The notes under the pieces: generated by a model
Database searches by the model: none
The model's input: the letters and a program-made list of their open reading frames with translations, nothing else
What the model was told of the DNA's origin: nothing
Made by a program: the position numbers and the translations under genes
In this document: one piece after another, positions 9,632 to 18,148 of the stretch
Position numbering within the stretch: the stretch's first letter is position 1
Layout of the letters: each line of letters opens with the position of its first letter
Assembly: GCF_004834005.1 (NCBI RefSeq)
Contig: NZ_STFF01000001.1
Coordinates: 1,673,347 to 1,737,346, forward strand
Direction: 5' to 3'
Length of the DNA: 64,000 bases
Source of the DNA: Niastella caeni
GTDB lineage: Bacteria > Bacteroidota > Bacteroidia > Chitinophagales > Chitinophagaceae

Positions 9632-10918
9632 CTAGTAGTGACATTTCTGGCACTCCAATCCACCAATATCATTTACAGTTACACTGTCTCTCACGCCTGC
9701 TTTGATCTCGTCGTGGTATTTCTGGTAAATGCTGTAGAACTTGTTGCCTTCTTCGCCGCTTTTGTCGCCGAAGTTCACTTTAGTGGTACGGTGACAGTTG
9801 ATACACCAGCCCATGCTTAAGTCAGCAAACTGTTTTACTTCATCCATTTTCTGAATTTCGCCATGGCAGGTTTGACATTGTACTTTACCGGCATTTACGT
9901 GTTGGGCATGGCTGAAGAATACGTGGTCGGGCAGGTTGTGAATTTTGGTCCACTCAATTTCCTTGCCTTTGCCAGTATACTGTCTTTTAGAAGGGTCCCA
10001 ACCGGCGGCTGCATAGATCTTTTGAATTTCGGCAGTACCGTTTATTTCTGTACCGTCTTCGCGGAACAATTTACCAGCGCTACCAGTGTACTCATTAATG
10101 GTCATGTGGCAGTTCATACAAACATTCACTGAAGGAATGTTGGCATGTTTACCTTCCATTGCACCACCATGGCAGTACAAACAGTTGATCTGGTTTGCAC
10201 CGGCGTGTACTTTATGGGAGTAGTAAATAGGTTGTTCAGGTTGATAGTTTGTGCTACGGCCTAAACCAATGGCACCTTTCACTATATAATAACCGCCTAC
10301 TACAAAAAGGATCAGCGTTAATAAAGTGATGTAAGATTTGTTGCGATAGAATGGAATTGGCTCGTGAGAAGGAATGCCATCTTTATCATCGGCCAGCTTT
10401 CTAAGATTGCTGTTAACCTGCAGCATAACCAATGCTACTACTGCCAGTATCAGGGTTAACACGCCATACATGATGGAGTTGTCTTTCTCGTCGATAACCT
10501 GAGCGCCGCCGGCACCAGGTTGTGCGCCGCCACCTGCAGTTGGAGGACCAGCTTTAAAGGTTTTCTCTACGTAATCTACAACTGCATCGATCTCCTTTTC
10601 TGACATTGTTGGAAAAGGAGACATCATGTTGCCGCTAAATTTTTGCTTCAACCCCTGGGTATAGGGGTCGGTTTTCATAAAACCTGCCGGATTATGAACC
10701 CAGTCGTAAAGCTTTTTACGATCAGTCCAGGGGCCACGTGTTGTTAATCCTCCTAATGCCGGTCCGGTACCATCTTTGAAAACATTGTGACAGGAAGCGC
10801 AATTATCTTGAAATATGGCTTTCCCATCCTGAGCTGAGATCTTATTCCCGAACGACAATAGTAAAAAGAACAATGCACTGAGAAGGGTTCGCTTAACGTT
10901 TGCTCTATGATCAATCAT
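9632..10918 (-). CDS. actA: Alternative complex III subunit ActA, multi-haem cytochrome c
   Basis: First gene of the operon. Six CxxCH motifs are visible: CASCH in an N-terminal mono-haem domain, then CLYCH, CMNCH, CQTCH, CINCH and CQKCH in a C-terminal multi-haem domain. A signal peptide (ALFFLLLSFGNKISAQ) is followed by the mono-haem domain (about residues 20-120), a Gly/Ala linker, two hydrophobic helices (about 150-172 and 198-218) and the pentahaem part. The start at 10918 (MIDHRANVKR) is preferred over an upstream Met at 10969 because a -7 box TATTTTTG lies at 10967-10974, which would put the upstream start before transcription begins. ActA passes electrons from ActB towards the oxidase. 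Confidence 0.93.
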   Translation of the reverse strand: MIDHRANVKRTLLSALFFLLLSFGNKISAQDGKAIFQDNCASCHNVFKDGTGPALGGLTTRGPWTDRKKLYDWVHNPAGFMKTDPYTQGLKQKFSGNMMSPFPTMSEKEIDAVVDYVEKTFKAGPPTAGGGAQPGAGGAQVIDEKDNSIMYGVLTLILAVVALVMLQVNSNLRKLADDKDGIPSHEPIPFYRNKSYITLLTLILFVVGGYYIVKGAIGLGRSTNYQPEQPIYYSHKVHAGANQINCLYCHGGAMEGKHANIPSVNVCMNCHMTINEYTGSAGKLFREDGTEINGTAEIQKIYAAAGWDPSKRQYTGKGKEIEWTKIHNLPDHVFFSHAQHVNAGKVQCQTCHGEIQKMDEVKQFADLSMGWCINCHRTTKVNFGDKSGEEGNKFYSIYQKYHDEIKAGVRDSVTVNDIGGLECQKCHY

Positions 10919-10966
10919 ATTGTTGGATATGATGAAATTATGTGGAAAAATTTCCCGAATTGGGTG

Positions 10967-10974
10967 CAAAAATA
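10967..10974 (-). promoter_or_regulatory. -7 box of the actA-coxA operon promoter
   Basis: On the minus strand TATTTTTG fits the Bacteroidota -7 consensus TAnnTTTG and would start transcription near 10960, about 40 nt before the actA start. A TTG 22 bp upstream is only a fair -33 element. Confidence 0.55.
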
Positions 10975-11183
10975 AGTCAGGATTTTAACAAAATCACAAC
11001 CTGTTTAAAATTTTTTTAATGCAGGCCTGGCGCGGGTTTCAGCCGATTTTACCCCGTACATTAAAACGGTTCAGTATGAAATGTCATGCTTTTGTCAATG
11101 TGACAACTAAAGTTTCGCATCTCGTAAACTGATGATAAAATTGACTTTTTTCAACCCCAAAATTTTCCTGCACTTTTGCGTTC

Positions 11184-12197
11184 ATGTTTCAACGACTGAA
11201 ACAAAAATGGAACGTAAATGGCACACAATTATTTTTAATACTGTGTGTTTTTGCTATTACCGGAACCACAACCGCCTGGTTAACCCGTCAGGTAACCCAT
11301 TGGTTACAATTGGATGCTTCATCGTTTTGGTACTGGGCCATTAAGATCTTTATATTGCTTATCGGCTACCAGGTCCTTATACTTCTTATTTCCATTCCTT
11401 TCGGACAATTCAATTTTTTCTGGAAATATGAAAAGAAGATCTTGAAACGAATGAAACTGATTCCCTCAACAAATAACCCACACGTAGATAATATTAATAT
11501 GCATAGCTCACAAACCGGCAATCGGCAATCGGCAATTGCCAGTCAGCAAGCCGAAACTGCTCAGAATGCTCTGGCCGCGGCAACTCAACCACTAACAAAA
11601 AACGACAAACAACAAACCGTTAATGTAGCCATCTTCGCATCAGGTACCGGAACAAATGCACAGAAACTGATCGATCATTTCCGGCATCATCAACAAATTA
11701 AGATCGCATTAATTGTTTGCAACAAACCAGGTGCAGGCGTATTGACCATTGCGCAAAAAGAAAATATACCTTCCTTAATTATAGAGAAGGAAAAATTTTT
11801 TCGTGGCAATGCCTACGTCGACGAATTAAAACAACATAACATTAATTTTATTGTACTCGGTGGTTTTTTATGGAAGGTACCGGTACTATTAATACAGGCA
11901 TTTCCGCAACGTATTATTAATATACATCCCGCGCTATTACCAAACTATGGCGGTAAAGGCATGTACGGCCGGTTTGTACATGAAGCCGTGATCACTGCCA
12001 AAGAAAAAGAAAGCGGCATCAGCATTCATTATGTTGATGAACTATACGACCACGGGCAATTGATATTTCAGGCCCGTTGCGTTATTGAAGCCGATGAAAC
12101 GGCCGATAGCCTGGCCCAAAAAATTCATTCCCTGGAACATGAACATTACCCGCTGATTGTTGAAAAGGTGATCCGGGAACTGCAAAATCGCCGTTAA
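11184..12197 (+). CDS. purN: DUF6787 membrane domain fused to phosphoribosylglycinamide formyltransferase
   Basis: One open frame of 337 aa with two unrelated parts. Residues 1 to about 92 are a small two-helix membrane protein of DUF6787 type (start MFQRLKQKWNVNG, later LLISIPFGQFNFFWKYEKKI). Residues about 142-337 are PurN, which transfers a formyl group from 10-formyltetrahydrofolate to GAR in purine synthesis: ASGTGTNAQ phosphate loop, catalytic Asn/His in INIHPALLPN and catalytic Asp in VDELYDHGQLIF. The linker (about 93-141) is low-complexity Gln/Ala/Ser and its DNA has three tandem CGGCAAT copies (11516-11536). The fusion would tether a normally soluble purine enzyme to the inner membrane. 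An internal Met near residue 107 (base 11501) could also give free PurN. Confidence 0.85.
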   Translation: MFQRLKQKWNVNGTQLFLILCVFAITGTTTAWLTRQVTHWLQLDASSFWYWAIKIFILLIGYQVLILLISIPFGQFNFFWKYEKKILKRMKLIPSTNNPHVDNINMHSSQTGNRQSAIASQQAETAQNALAAATQPLTKNDKQQTVNVAIFASGTGTNAQKLIDHFRHHQQIKIALIVCNKPGAGVLTIAQKENIPSLIIEKEKFFRGNAYVDELKQHNINFIVLGGFLWKVPVLLIQAFPQRIINIHPALLPNYGGKGMYGRFVHEAVITAKEKESGISIHYVDELYDHGQLIFQARCVIEADETADSLAQKIHSLEHEHYPLIVEKVIRELQNRR

Positions 12198-12262
12198 ACC
12201 ACCCGACATTTTATGTTAATTTCATTTTCTTGCTGTAATATCACAATCTCAATTTCATCAGT

Positions 12263-13021
12263 TTGAGCTTACATCGGTACATAATTTTAGTTTTACTGGT
12301 TTCGGGTTCCATTGCAGGCCATAGCCAGATACAGATCCAGGTTAAAGGAAAAGTGTTTGACATGACCCAGCAGGTACCGCTGGTTTCAGTGAGTGTTTTA
12401 AGTACCGGCGGAACAGGTACCGCCACCGATTCTTTAGGCCGGTATTCAATTTATGTGCGCGAAACCGACTCCATTTGGTTTTCTTACCTGGGCAAAGGCA
12501 CTCCCAAATACCCCGTCAGCTCCATACCCAACCAGCAAAACTTTGAAATTTCCCTGCATGTAAACGTTACCGAGTTGAAACCCATTATGGTAAAACAGCG
12601 TAACTACCATTTAGACTCTATTGCCAACCGGGAAGAATACGCCAAAGCATTTAATTTCAAAAAACCTGGGCTGGGTATTGTTACGCCATCAGGTGTCGGT
12701 GGTGCCGTGGGTGTAGACATGGATCAATTAATTGAAATATTTCAATTCAAAAGGAACAAGCGCATGGCTGCGTTCAGGGACCGGTTGATAGCAGAAGAAA
12801 AAGAGAAATTTATTGAACACCGCTTTAGTAGAGCTCTTGTGATACGGCTTACCCAACTGCGTGGCGCCGAGCTCGATACCTTTATGGTGCGCTACAAACC
12901 CGATCTCATCTTTACCGAAACCGCTACCGACTACGAGTTTCAATCTCATATTAAAAGGAGTTTTGAGAAGTATACCAAGCTGAAGCAAGTTATGGGTGAG
13001 TTGAAGAAACAGGAGGAGTAA
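12263..13021 (+). CDS. Exported CarboxypepD_reg-like domain protein, TTG start
   Basis: Predicted 252-aa exported protein. The frame has no ATG upstream before a stop at 12236-12238, and TTG at 12263 gives a clean signal peptide (SLHRYIILVLLVSGSIAG, then HSQ), so TTG is taken as the start. Residues about 25-105 form a carboxypeptidase-regulatory-like beta sandwich (IQVKGKVFDMTQQVPLVSV, DSLGRYSIYV, WFSYLGKG), the domain that opens many TonB receptors, but no barrel follows. The remainder is charged and helical. It lies 65 bp after the PurN fusion on the same strand. The function is unknown; it may be an envelope accessory protein. Confidence 0.75.
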   Translation: MSLHRYIILVLLVSGSIAGHSQIQIQVKGKVFDMTQQVPLVSVSVLSTGGTGTATDSLGRYSIYVRETDSIWFSYLGKGTPKYPVSSIPNQQNFEISLHVNVTELKPIMVKQRNYHLDSIANREEYAKAFNFKKPGLGIVTPSGVGGAVGVDMDQLIEIFQFKRNKRMAAFRDRLIAEEKEKFIEHRFSRALVIRLTQLRGAELDTFMVRYKPDLIFTETATDYEFQSHIKRSFEKYTKLKQVMGELKKQEE

Positions 13022-13096
13022 GTTAATTAGCTAATGAAATTCACTGCAGTTTCAGGGTCCCGGTAACCGGTTTGCATTTGGCACTCCCAACCAACA

Positions 13097-13672
13097 TTCC
13101 CTGGCCGTCTTTCCTTTCCCATTTCTCTGTTTCTCATTTTTCATTTCTCATTTCCCTATCCACTTCGACATTCTATATTGGACATTCGCTATTCAACATT
13201 CCCTGGCCGTCTTTCCTTTCCCATTTCTCTGTTTCTCATTTTTCATTTCTCATTTCCCTGTATTCCACTTCGACATTCTATATTGGACATTCGCTATTCA
13301 ATATTCCCTGGCCGTCTTCCCTTTCCCATTTCTCTGTTTCTTATTTTTCATTTCTCATTTCCCTGTATTCCACTTCGACATTCTATATTGGACATTCGCT
13401 ATTCAACATTCCCTGGCCGTCTTTCCTTTCTCATTTTTCATTTCTCATTTCCCTGTATCCCACTTCGACATTCTATATTGGACATTCGCTATTCAACATT
13501 CCCTGGCCGTCTTTCATTTCCCATTTCTCTGTTTCTCATTTTTCATTTCTCATTTCCCTGTATCCCACTTCGACATTCTATATTGGACATTCGCTATTCA
13601 ACATTCCCTGGCCGTCTTCCCTTTCTCATTTCTCTGTTTCTTATTTTTCATTCCTCATTTCCCTGTATTATC
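13097..13672. repeat. Tandem array of about six 105-bp units
   Basis: Units start with CCCTGGCCGTCTT at 13099, 13201, 13306, 13411, 13501 and 13606, so periods are 102, 105, 105, 90 and 105 bp; the last unit is partial. The 90-bp unit lacks the segment around CCATTTCTCTGTTTCT. Each unit joins a pyrimidine-rich module (CATTTCTCTGTTTCTCATT, CATTTCTCATTT) to a module CTTCGACATTCTATATTGG followed by ACATTCGCTATTCAACATT. Because 105 is a multiple of 3, several frames stay open and give false ORFs. The same two modules, diverged, occur as single copies at 61081-61240 and inverted near 54822-54900. Confidence 0.95.
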
Positions 13673-13705
13673 CTAACTTACTACTCTAAAACATGCCCAG
13701 CTATC

Positions 13706-15001
13706 ATGAGAAAGATCATTAGCACCATTACAGTTATCCTACTTTTTATTTCGGTTGCAATTAGCCAGTCAGCCCATCCGGTATTAAGCATGGCCTCCAC
13801 GCCAGAAGCCGGCGGCTTCTCCTCAAAGCGGTTAACACGCATCGATACTATATTAAAAGAATATGTAGACAAAGGCAGAATGAACGGCGCCGTAGCCATG
13901 ATCGTGCACGATGGCAAGATCGTATATTATAAAAATTTTGGCTACAACGATCTCGACACCAAAGCTCCCCTGCAAAAAGATGCCATCTTTCGTATTGCCT
14001 CGCAAACCAAAGCTATTACCAGTGTAGCCGTGATGATGTTGCATGAAGAAGGAAAGTTCATGCTCGATGATCCCATCTCGAACTTTATACCTGAATTCAG
14101 GAACCCAAAGGTGATAGATAAATTTAATAAAGCCGATACAACTTATACAACCGTTCCGGCCAAAAGAGAGATCACCATTCGCGACCTGCTTACCCATACC
14201 AGCGGCCTGGGATATGCACAAATTGGTTCCAGTGAAGCCAAGGCCATATATTATAAGGCCGGCGTAGTGGGCGGAATTGGCATCCCTGAATTTGTACTGG
14301 CCGATAAAATGAAAATACTGGGCACGTTGCCTTTGTTCCACCAGCCCGGTGAAAAATTCACATATGGCTTAAATACCGACGTACTGGGTTACCTGGTTGA
14401 AGTAGCATCGGGCATGAGCCTGAAAGATTTCCTGCATAAGCGCATTTTTGAGCCGCTGGGCATGAAAGACACCTGGTTTTATTTACCCGCCGATAAACAA
14501 AACCGGCTGGCTATGTTGTACACAGAAGACAGCATCACCAAAAAGCCGCTTAAAATGGCAGAGAAATTAAGTTTGTTTGGAGATATGTACCGCGATTATC
14601 CCAAAATGAAAGGCACCTACTATTCAGGCGGTGCGGGTTTGTCTTCTACCATTTATGATTATGCCATCTTTTTGCAAATGCTGTTGAATGGCGGTGAATA
14701 CAATGGCAAACGCTTGCTGAGCCGCAACAGCGTTCGCATGATGACGATGAACCAGATCGGTGATTTAATGCGCGGCCCTAATAAATTCGGATTGGGTTTT
14801 GGCATTACTACCGACAAAGGCAGCTCGATATTACCCACACAGGAAGGCACGTTTGAATGGGGCGGTATGTTTGCAACCACCTATTGGGTTGACCCGAAAG
14901 AAAAACTGATAGGATTAATTTACCGCAACATATGGCCCACCAGTTGGGGCAGCCTGGGCAACTTATATAAAGTGATGGTGTACCAGGCCATGAATTACTA
15001 A
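13706..15001 (+). CDS. Serine hydrolase, beta-lactamase/esterase family (class C fold)
   Basis: Exported serine hydrolase (about 431 aa). The start at 13706 (MRKIISTITVILLFISVAIS) follows the tandem array and gives a signal peptide; the frame is open far upstream only because of the 105-bp repeats. The active-site SxxK motif is SQTK (in RIASQTKAITSV). The second element is YGLNTDVLGYLVEVASG and the third is WGGMF near the C-terminus in place of KTG, as in EstB-like esterases and D-aminopeptidases rather than true beta-lactamases. Substrate unknown; the usual roles are ester or peptide hydrolysis in the periplasm. Confidence 0.88.
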   Translation: MRKIISTITVILLFISVAISQSAHPVLSMASTPEAGGFSSKRLTRIDTILKEYVDKGRMNGAVAMIVHDGKIVYYKNFGYNDLDTKAPLQKDAIFRIASQTKAITSVAVMMLHEEGKFMLDDPISNFIPEFRNPKVIDKFNKADTTYTTVPAKREITIRDLLTHTSGLGYAQIGSSEAKAIYYKAGVVGGIGIPEFVLADKMKILGTLPLFHQPGEKFTYGLNTDVLGYLVEVASGMSLKDFLHKRIFEPLGMKDTWFYLPADKQNRLAMLYTEDSITKKPLKMAEKLSLFGDMYRDYPKMKGTYYSGGAGLSSTIYDYAIFLQMLLNGGEYNGKRLLSRNSVRMMTMNQIGDLMRGPNKFGLGFGITTDKGSSILPTQEGTFEWGGMFATTYWVDPKEKLIGLIYRNIWPTSWGSLGNLYKVMVYQAMNY

Positions 15002-15091
15002 TGCCTACTTATCAGGTAAGTATTTTAAGTACACGATCAAATTTATTTATTAAAATACCATTGTATATTTCAGGTTGAAAATGTCAATTAT

Positions 15092-15637
15092 ATGGATCAG
15101 CTCAACCTCGGTATAGGCACCCGTTTACAACATACCCAACATGGGCCGGGTGTAATTGTTGGCATCAGGTATGCCACCTATTTAATTTCTTTTATTCATC
15201 ACGGTATAAAAGAGATCGATAAAAACGATACGCATCTAGAAGAAATAATTCCTGAAAATGTTACCGAAGAAATAGAAACGCATAGCGATGTAGAAAAATC
15301 GCTGTTGAAGATCCTTCGTTTATGGGGTGGCTTTTCAGAGATCGTTCCTTTGGGCGATCGCTGGAAAGGCGGTAACATGATATTGCAGCCGGCCGATAAA
15401 ACCCAGAAGGGAAAAGAAGTGCCTATAGATGTGTTCTTTCACAAAATTGTAATGTTGCGCGACCGGCTGCGTGTGCTTGAACAACAGATCAATGCCCACA
15501 AGCAATTAAGCGATGAAGACAAAGTGAACCTGCAACAATATATAACCCGCATTTATGGTTCATTAACCACGTTTAATGTGCTGTTCAGGAATAAAGAACA
15601 ATGGTTTATAGGTGAAAAAGGAGCAACTGCCGATTAA
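15092..15637 (+). CDS. Conserved protein of unknown function
   Basis: A 181-aa soluble protein with no signal peptide. Residues about 5-50 (GIGTRLQHTQHGPGVIVGI, YLISFIHHGIKEID) look like a small SH3/Tudor-type barrel of the kind seen at the end of UvrD/PcrA helicases ('HGPG' followed by a strand). Residues about 120-180 are helical and charged (MLRDRLRVLEQQINAHKQL), possibly a coiled coil. It precedes the CsbD gene by 38 bp on the same strand, so the two may be co-transcribed. I cannot assign a function; a nucleic-acid or protein-binding role is a guess from the N-terminal domain. Confidence 0.7.
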   Translation: MDQLNLGIGTRLQHTQHGPGVIVGIRYATYLISFIHHGIKEIDKNDTHLEEIIPENVTEEIETHSDVEKSLLKILRLWGGFSEIVPLGDRWKGGNMILQPADKTQKGKEVPIDVFFHKIVMLRDRLRVLEQQINAHKQLSDEDKVNLQQYITRIYGSLTTFNVLFRNKEQWFIGEKGATAD

Positions 15638-15675
15638 CACTGGCACGAGATTTTTAACTGTTATAGAAAACAGTT

Positions 15676-15864
15676 ATGGATAAATTAGAAATTAAAGGCA
15701 ACTGGAATAAGTGGAAAGGAAAAATTAAACAAGCCTTTGGAAATCTAACAGATGATGATATTAAATATGAAGAAGGGAAAGATGAAGAATGGCTGGGCCG
15801 TATGCAGGAAAAAACCGGTAAAACCAGGGACGACCTGGTTAAATGGTTGAAAGGGCTAGGCTAA
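15676..15864 (+). CDS. CsbD family stress protein
   Basis: A 62-aa acidic/basic helical protein that matches the CsbD pattern from end to end: [23 protein letters not shown] then a Glu/Lys-rich part and the closing [12 protein letters not shown]. CsbD proteins are abundant general-stress proteins of unknown mechanism in many bacteria. A strong hairpin terminator follows 20 bp after the stop. Confidence 0.9.
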   Translation: MDKLEIKGNWNKWKGKIKQAFGNLTDDDIKYEEGKDEEWLGRMQEKTGKTRDDLVKWLKGLG

Positions 15865-15883
15865 ATACACTTATTTCAATAAT

Positions 15884-15919
15884 AAAAAAGAAGGGGCTTA
15901 ATAACGGCCCCTTTTTTTA
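15884..15919 (+). terminator. Rho-independent terminator after the CsbD gene
   Basis: The stem AAGGGGC (15891-15897) pairs with GCCCCTT (15907-15913), with a 9-nt loop and seven Ts. The A-run upstream makes it usable in the reverse direction as well, so it can also end transcription of the convergent lipoprotein gene. Confidence 0.9.
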
Positions 15920-15949
15920 TGTACAGATATTAACCCCTTATTAAAAACA

Positions 15950-16210
15950 TTATTTATTTCCGTGATCCATTTGCCTGTTCCCAGAGTCCTTAGTTCTACT
16001 CGAATCTACGTTAGTACCCATTACAGGAGGCTGCGGATAGGCGTTAGCCGGGTCGTGATGATGTGCGGCATTTATTGAATCGGTATCAATTGTGGTTGAA
16101 TCATATCCCTGCGCGCCGCTATTACTTTTATCGCCATCATTACCACAAAACATAAGTCCGCACATGCCCAGCACGATCAACAGGTGATAAAAAAAATTAG
16201 TCTTTTTCAT
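15950..16210 (-). CDS. Small lipoprotein of unknown function
   Basis: An 86-aa protein starting MKKTNFFYHLLIVLGMCG and continuing LMFCGNDG, a lipoprotein signal with the likely lipidated Cys near residue 22. The mature part is short, polar and His/Asp-rich (TDSINAAHHHDPANAYPQ), probably disordered. It converges on the CsbD gene. The length and composition fit the many uncharacterised Bacteroidota lipoproteins; the His-rich patch could bind metal, but nothing proves this. Confidence 0.65.
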   Translation of the reverse strand: MKKTNFFYHLLIVLGMCGLMFCGNDGDKSNSGAQGYDSTTIDTDSINAAHHHDPANAYPQPPVMGTNVDSSRTKDSGNRQMDHGNK

Positions 16211-16239
16211 CTGATAGTTTTTAATTTTCTTTTGCCAGA

Positions 16240-16262
16240 TGCCCGCCTGACCGGGACGGGCA
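16240..16262. repeat. TGCCCG/CGGGCA palindrome
   Basis: TGCCCG (16240-16245) and CGGGCA (16257-16262) form a 6-bp stem with an 11-nt loop upstream of the lipoprotein gene. It resembles the other CCCG-type hairpins of the window. The rest of the gap up to 16499 shows no gene. Confidence 0.45.
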
Positions 16263-16499
16263 CGGATCGTACCACCCCGATGCTATCAGGATGGACGATT
16301 TATAAGAATACTCTTTTAATTATAGCTTAAATAATCATTCCACCCAATCCTGTAGCTGAGGCCTTACGGTGGTTTCCTGTGGAAATTTCTCAACACAGCC
16401 GGCAGCGAAGTGTGCCACAGCTCAAGTTTTGGCCTATATCTTCCCGCAAAAAAACGCACCCAGAAAATTGAAAATGGTTGCCTAATTTTAAAACCAGCT

Positions 16500-18077
16500 A
16501 TGAAAAAAATGCTAAGTGTACTTATCCTTTTTGCCAGCATCACCTGCATTGGACAAACTTCCTGCGATGTACTTATTCAAAACGGCCGTATCATTGACGG
16601 CACCGGAAACTCCTGGTTTTATGGCGATGTAGCGGTGAAAGATGGAAAAATTCTGGCAGTAGGAAAACTCGCCGGTTATACAGCAACTAAAATCATCGAT
16701 GCCAACAAAATGATCATTGCACCCGGTTTTATTGATGTGCACGGGCACGTGGAATCAGGTATTTTTCAATGGCCAACTGCCGACAACTATATTTATGATG
16801 GCGTAACAACCGTAATTACCGGTAACTGCGGCGGCTCGGCTTCCAATTTGAAATATTTCTTCAAGCGTATCGACAGTTTACATCCTTCTATCAACATCGC
16901 CACATTGGTAGGCCATAACACCGTGCGCGAAAAAGTGATGCACCGGGATAATCGCCTGCCCACTTTCGAAGATCAACAAAAAATGGAATCGCTGGTAAAA
17001 GAGGCCATGCAAGAAGGCGCGGTGGGCATCAGTACCGGGCTTATTTATATTCCCGGCACGTTTGCAAACACCGAAGAAGTGGTAGGGCTCGCAAAAGCCG
17101 CATCGCGATACAACGGTGTATATGCTTCGCATATTCGCAATGAAGAAAGCAAAGCGGTAGAAGCGATAACGGAAGCTATTAATATTGGCAAGGTAGCCAA
17201 TATACCGGTTGAGATCTCGCATTTTAAAATAGGCGGCAAAGCGAACTGGGGCAAAAGCAACATTACATTGGCCTTGGTTCAACAGGCCCGGCAGGAAGGC
17301 TTGGATGTAACGATAGATCAGTATCCTTACACTGCCAGCAGTACCAATCTTGGGGTACGCCTGCCCGATTGGGCCTTTGCCGGCGGCGCCGATTCATTGA
17401 AGATGCGTTTGCATACCGCTGCTATTCGTGCGCAAATAAAAAAAGAAATGCTGGCTCAACTGCGCAAATACAAATTCAAAAATTACAGTTATTGCGTAGT
17501 GGCAAATTATTCAGCCGACAGCAGTTATAATGGGAAAAGCATTACCGAGATCAATAAGCTGATGGGCCGCAGATCAAAAGCCGCGTTTGAAGCGGAAACC
17601 ATTATGGATATGGTTGAAAAAGGCGGTGCCCAAATGGTATATCATAGCATGAATGAAGACGATGTTAAATACATTATGCGCTATCCTTTTTGTATGACCG
17701 GCGCCGATGCCGGCGTTCCCGTTCCTGGTAAAGGCATGCCGCATCCGCGAGGGTATGGCACCAATGCCCGGGTGTTGGGCAAGTATGTACGTGAGGAAAA
17801 GGTGATCACCCTGGAAGAAGCCATTCGCCGCATGACCTCGCAGGCTGCGCAGAAGTTTCAGTTAAAAGACCGCGGTTTGCTGAAAGAAGGCATGGCAGCA
17901 GACATTGTGATCTTTGATGATAAAACCGTTATCGATCATGCCACATTTGAGCAACCGCATCAGTATTCAACCGGTTTTTATTACATCTTGGTAAACGGGC
18001 AACTGGTTGTTGATAACAGCAAGCATACGGGAGTGCGCAGTGGTGTGGCGTTGTTTGGGCCGGGATATAAGAGATAA
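16500..18077 (+). CDS. N-acyl-D-amino-acid deacylase family amidohydrolase
   Basis: Exported metal-dependent amidohydrolase (525 aa) of the D-aminoacylase group, which removes acyl groups from N-acyl-D-amino acids or cleaves related cyclic amides. The start at 16500 gives a signal peptide (MKKMLSVLILFASITCIGQ); the 30 codons upstream in the same frame are not signal-like. Metal-site elements are seen in order: VHGHVE (HxH), GNCGGS (bridging Cys), the HIRNE and SHFKIGG His residues, and GADAG near the end. It is followed 71 bp later by a penicillin-acylase homologue, so both may serve scavenging of acylated amino compounds. Confidence 0.88.
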   Translation: MKKMLSVLILFASITCIGQTSCDVLIQNGRIIDGTGNSWFYGDVAVKDGKILAVGKLAGYTATKIIDANKMIIAPGFIDVHGHVESGIFQWPTADNYIYDGVTTVITGNCGGSASNLKYFFKRIDSLHPSINIATLVGHNTVREKVMHRDNRLPTFEDQQKMESLVKEAMQEGAVGISTGLIYIPGTFANTEEVVGLAKAASRYNGVYASHIRNEESKAVEAITEAINIGKVANIPVEISHFKIGGKANWGKSNITLALVQQARQEGLDVTIDQYPYTASSTNLGVRLPDWAFAGGADSLKMRLHTAAIRAQIKKEMLAQLRKYKFKNYSYCVVANYSADSSYNGKSITEINKLMGRRSKAAFEAETIMDMVEKGGAQMVYHSMNEDDVKYIMRYPFCMTGADAGVPVPGKGMPHPRGYGTNARVLGKYVREEKVITLEEAIRRMTSQAAQKFQLKDRGLLKEGMAADIVIFDDKTVIDHATFEQPHQYSTGFYYILVNGQLVVDNSKHTGVRSGVALFGPGYKR

Positions 18078-18148
18078 GTTATTCAGTTGCTTAGTTTTTT
18101 GAGTTTTCTTATGAACTTAATAACTTACAAACTCATTAACTTGCTATC

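Noticed and set aside
10919..10969. Longer actA start at 10969
   Set aside because: The added 17 residues precede the signal peptide and overlap the -7 box.
13097..13672. CRISPR array
   Set aside because: Units are about 105 bp and repeated throughout, without unique spacers or nearby cas genes.
13072..13689. A 205-aa plus-strand ORF of repeated SLSHFSVSHFSFLIS-type sequence
   Set aside because: It lies wholly in the tandem array, the same DNA is open in other frames, and there is no signal for a start; the frame is open because the unit is a multiple of 3.
13178..13705. A 176-codon N-terminal extension of the serine hydrolase
   Set aside because: The extension is tandem-array DNA; the internal start at 13706 gives a normal signal peptide.
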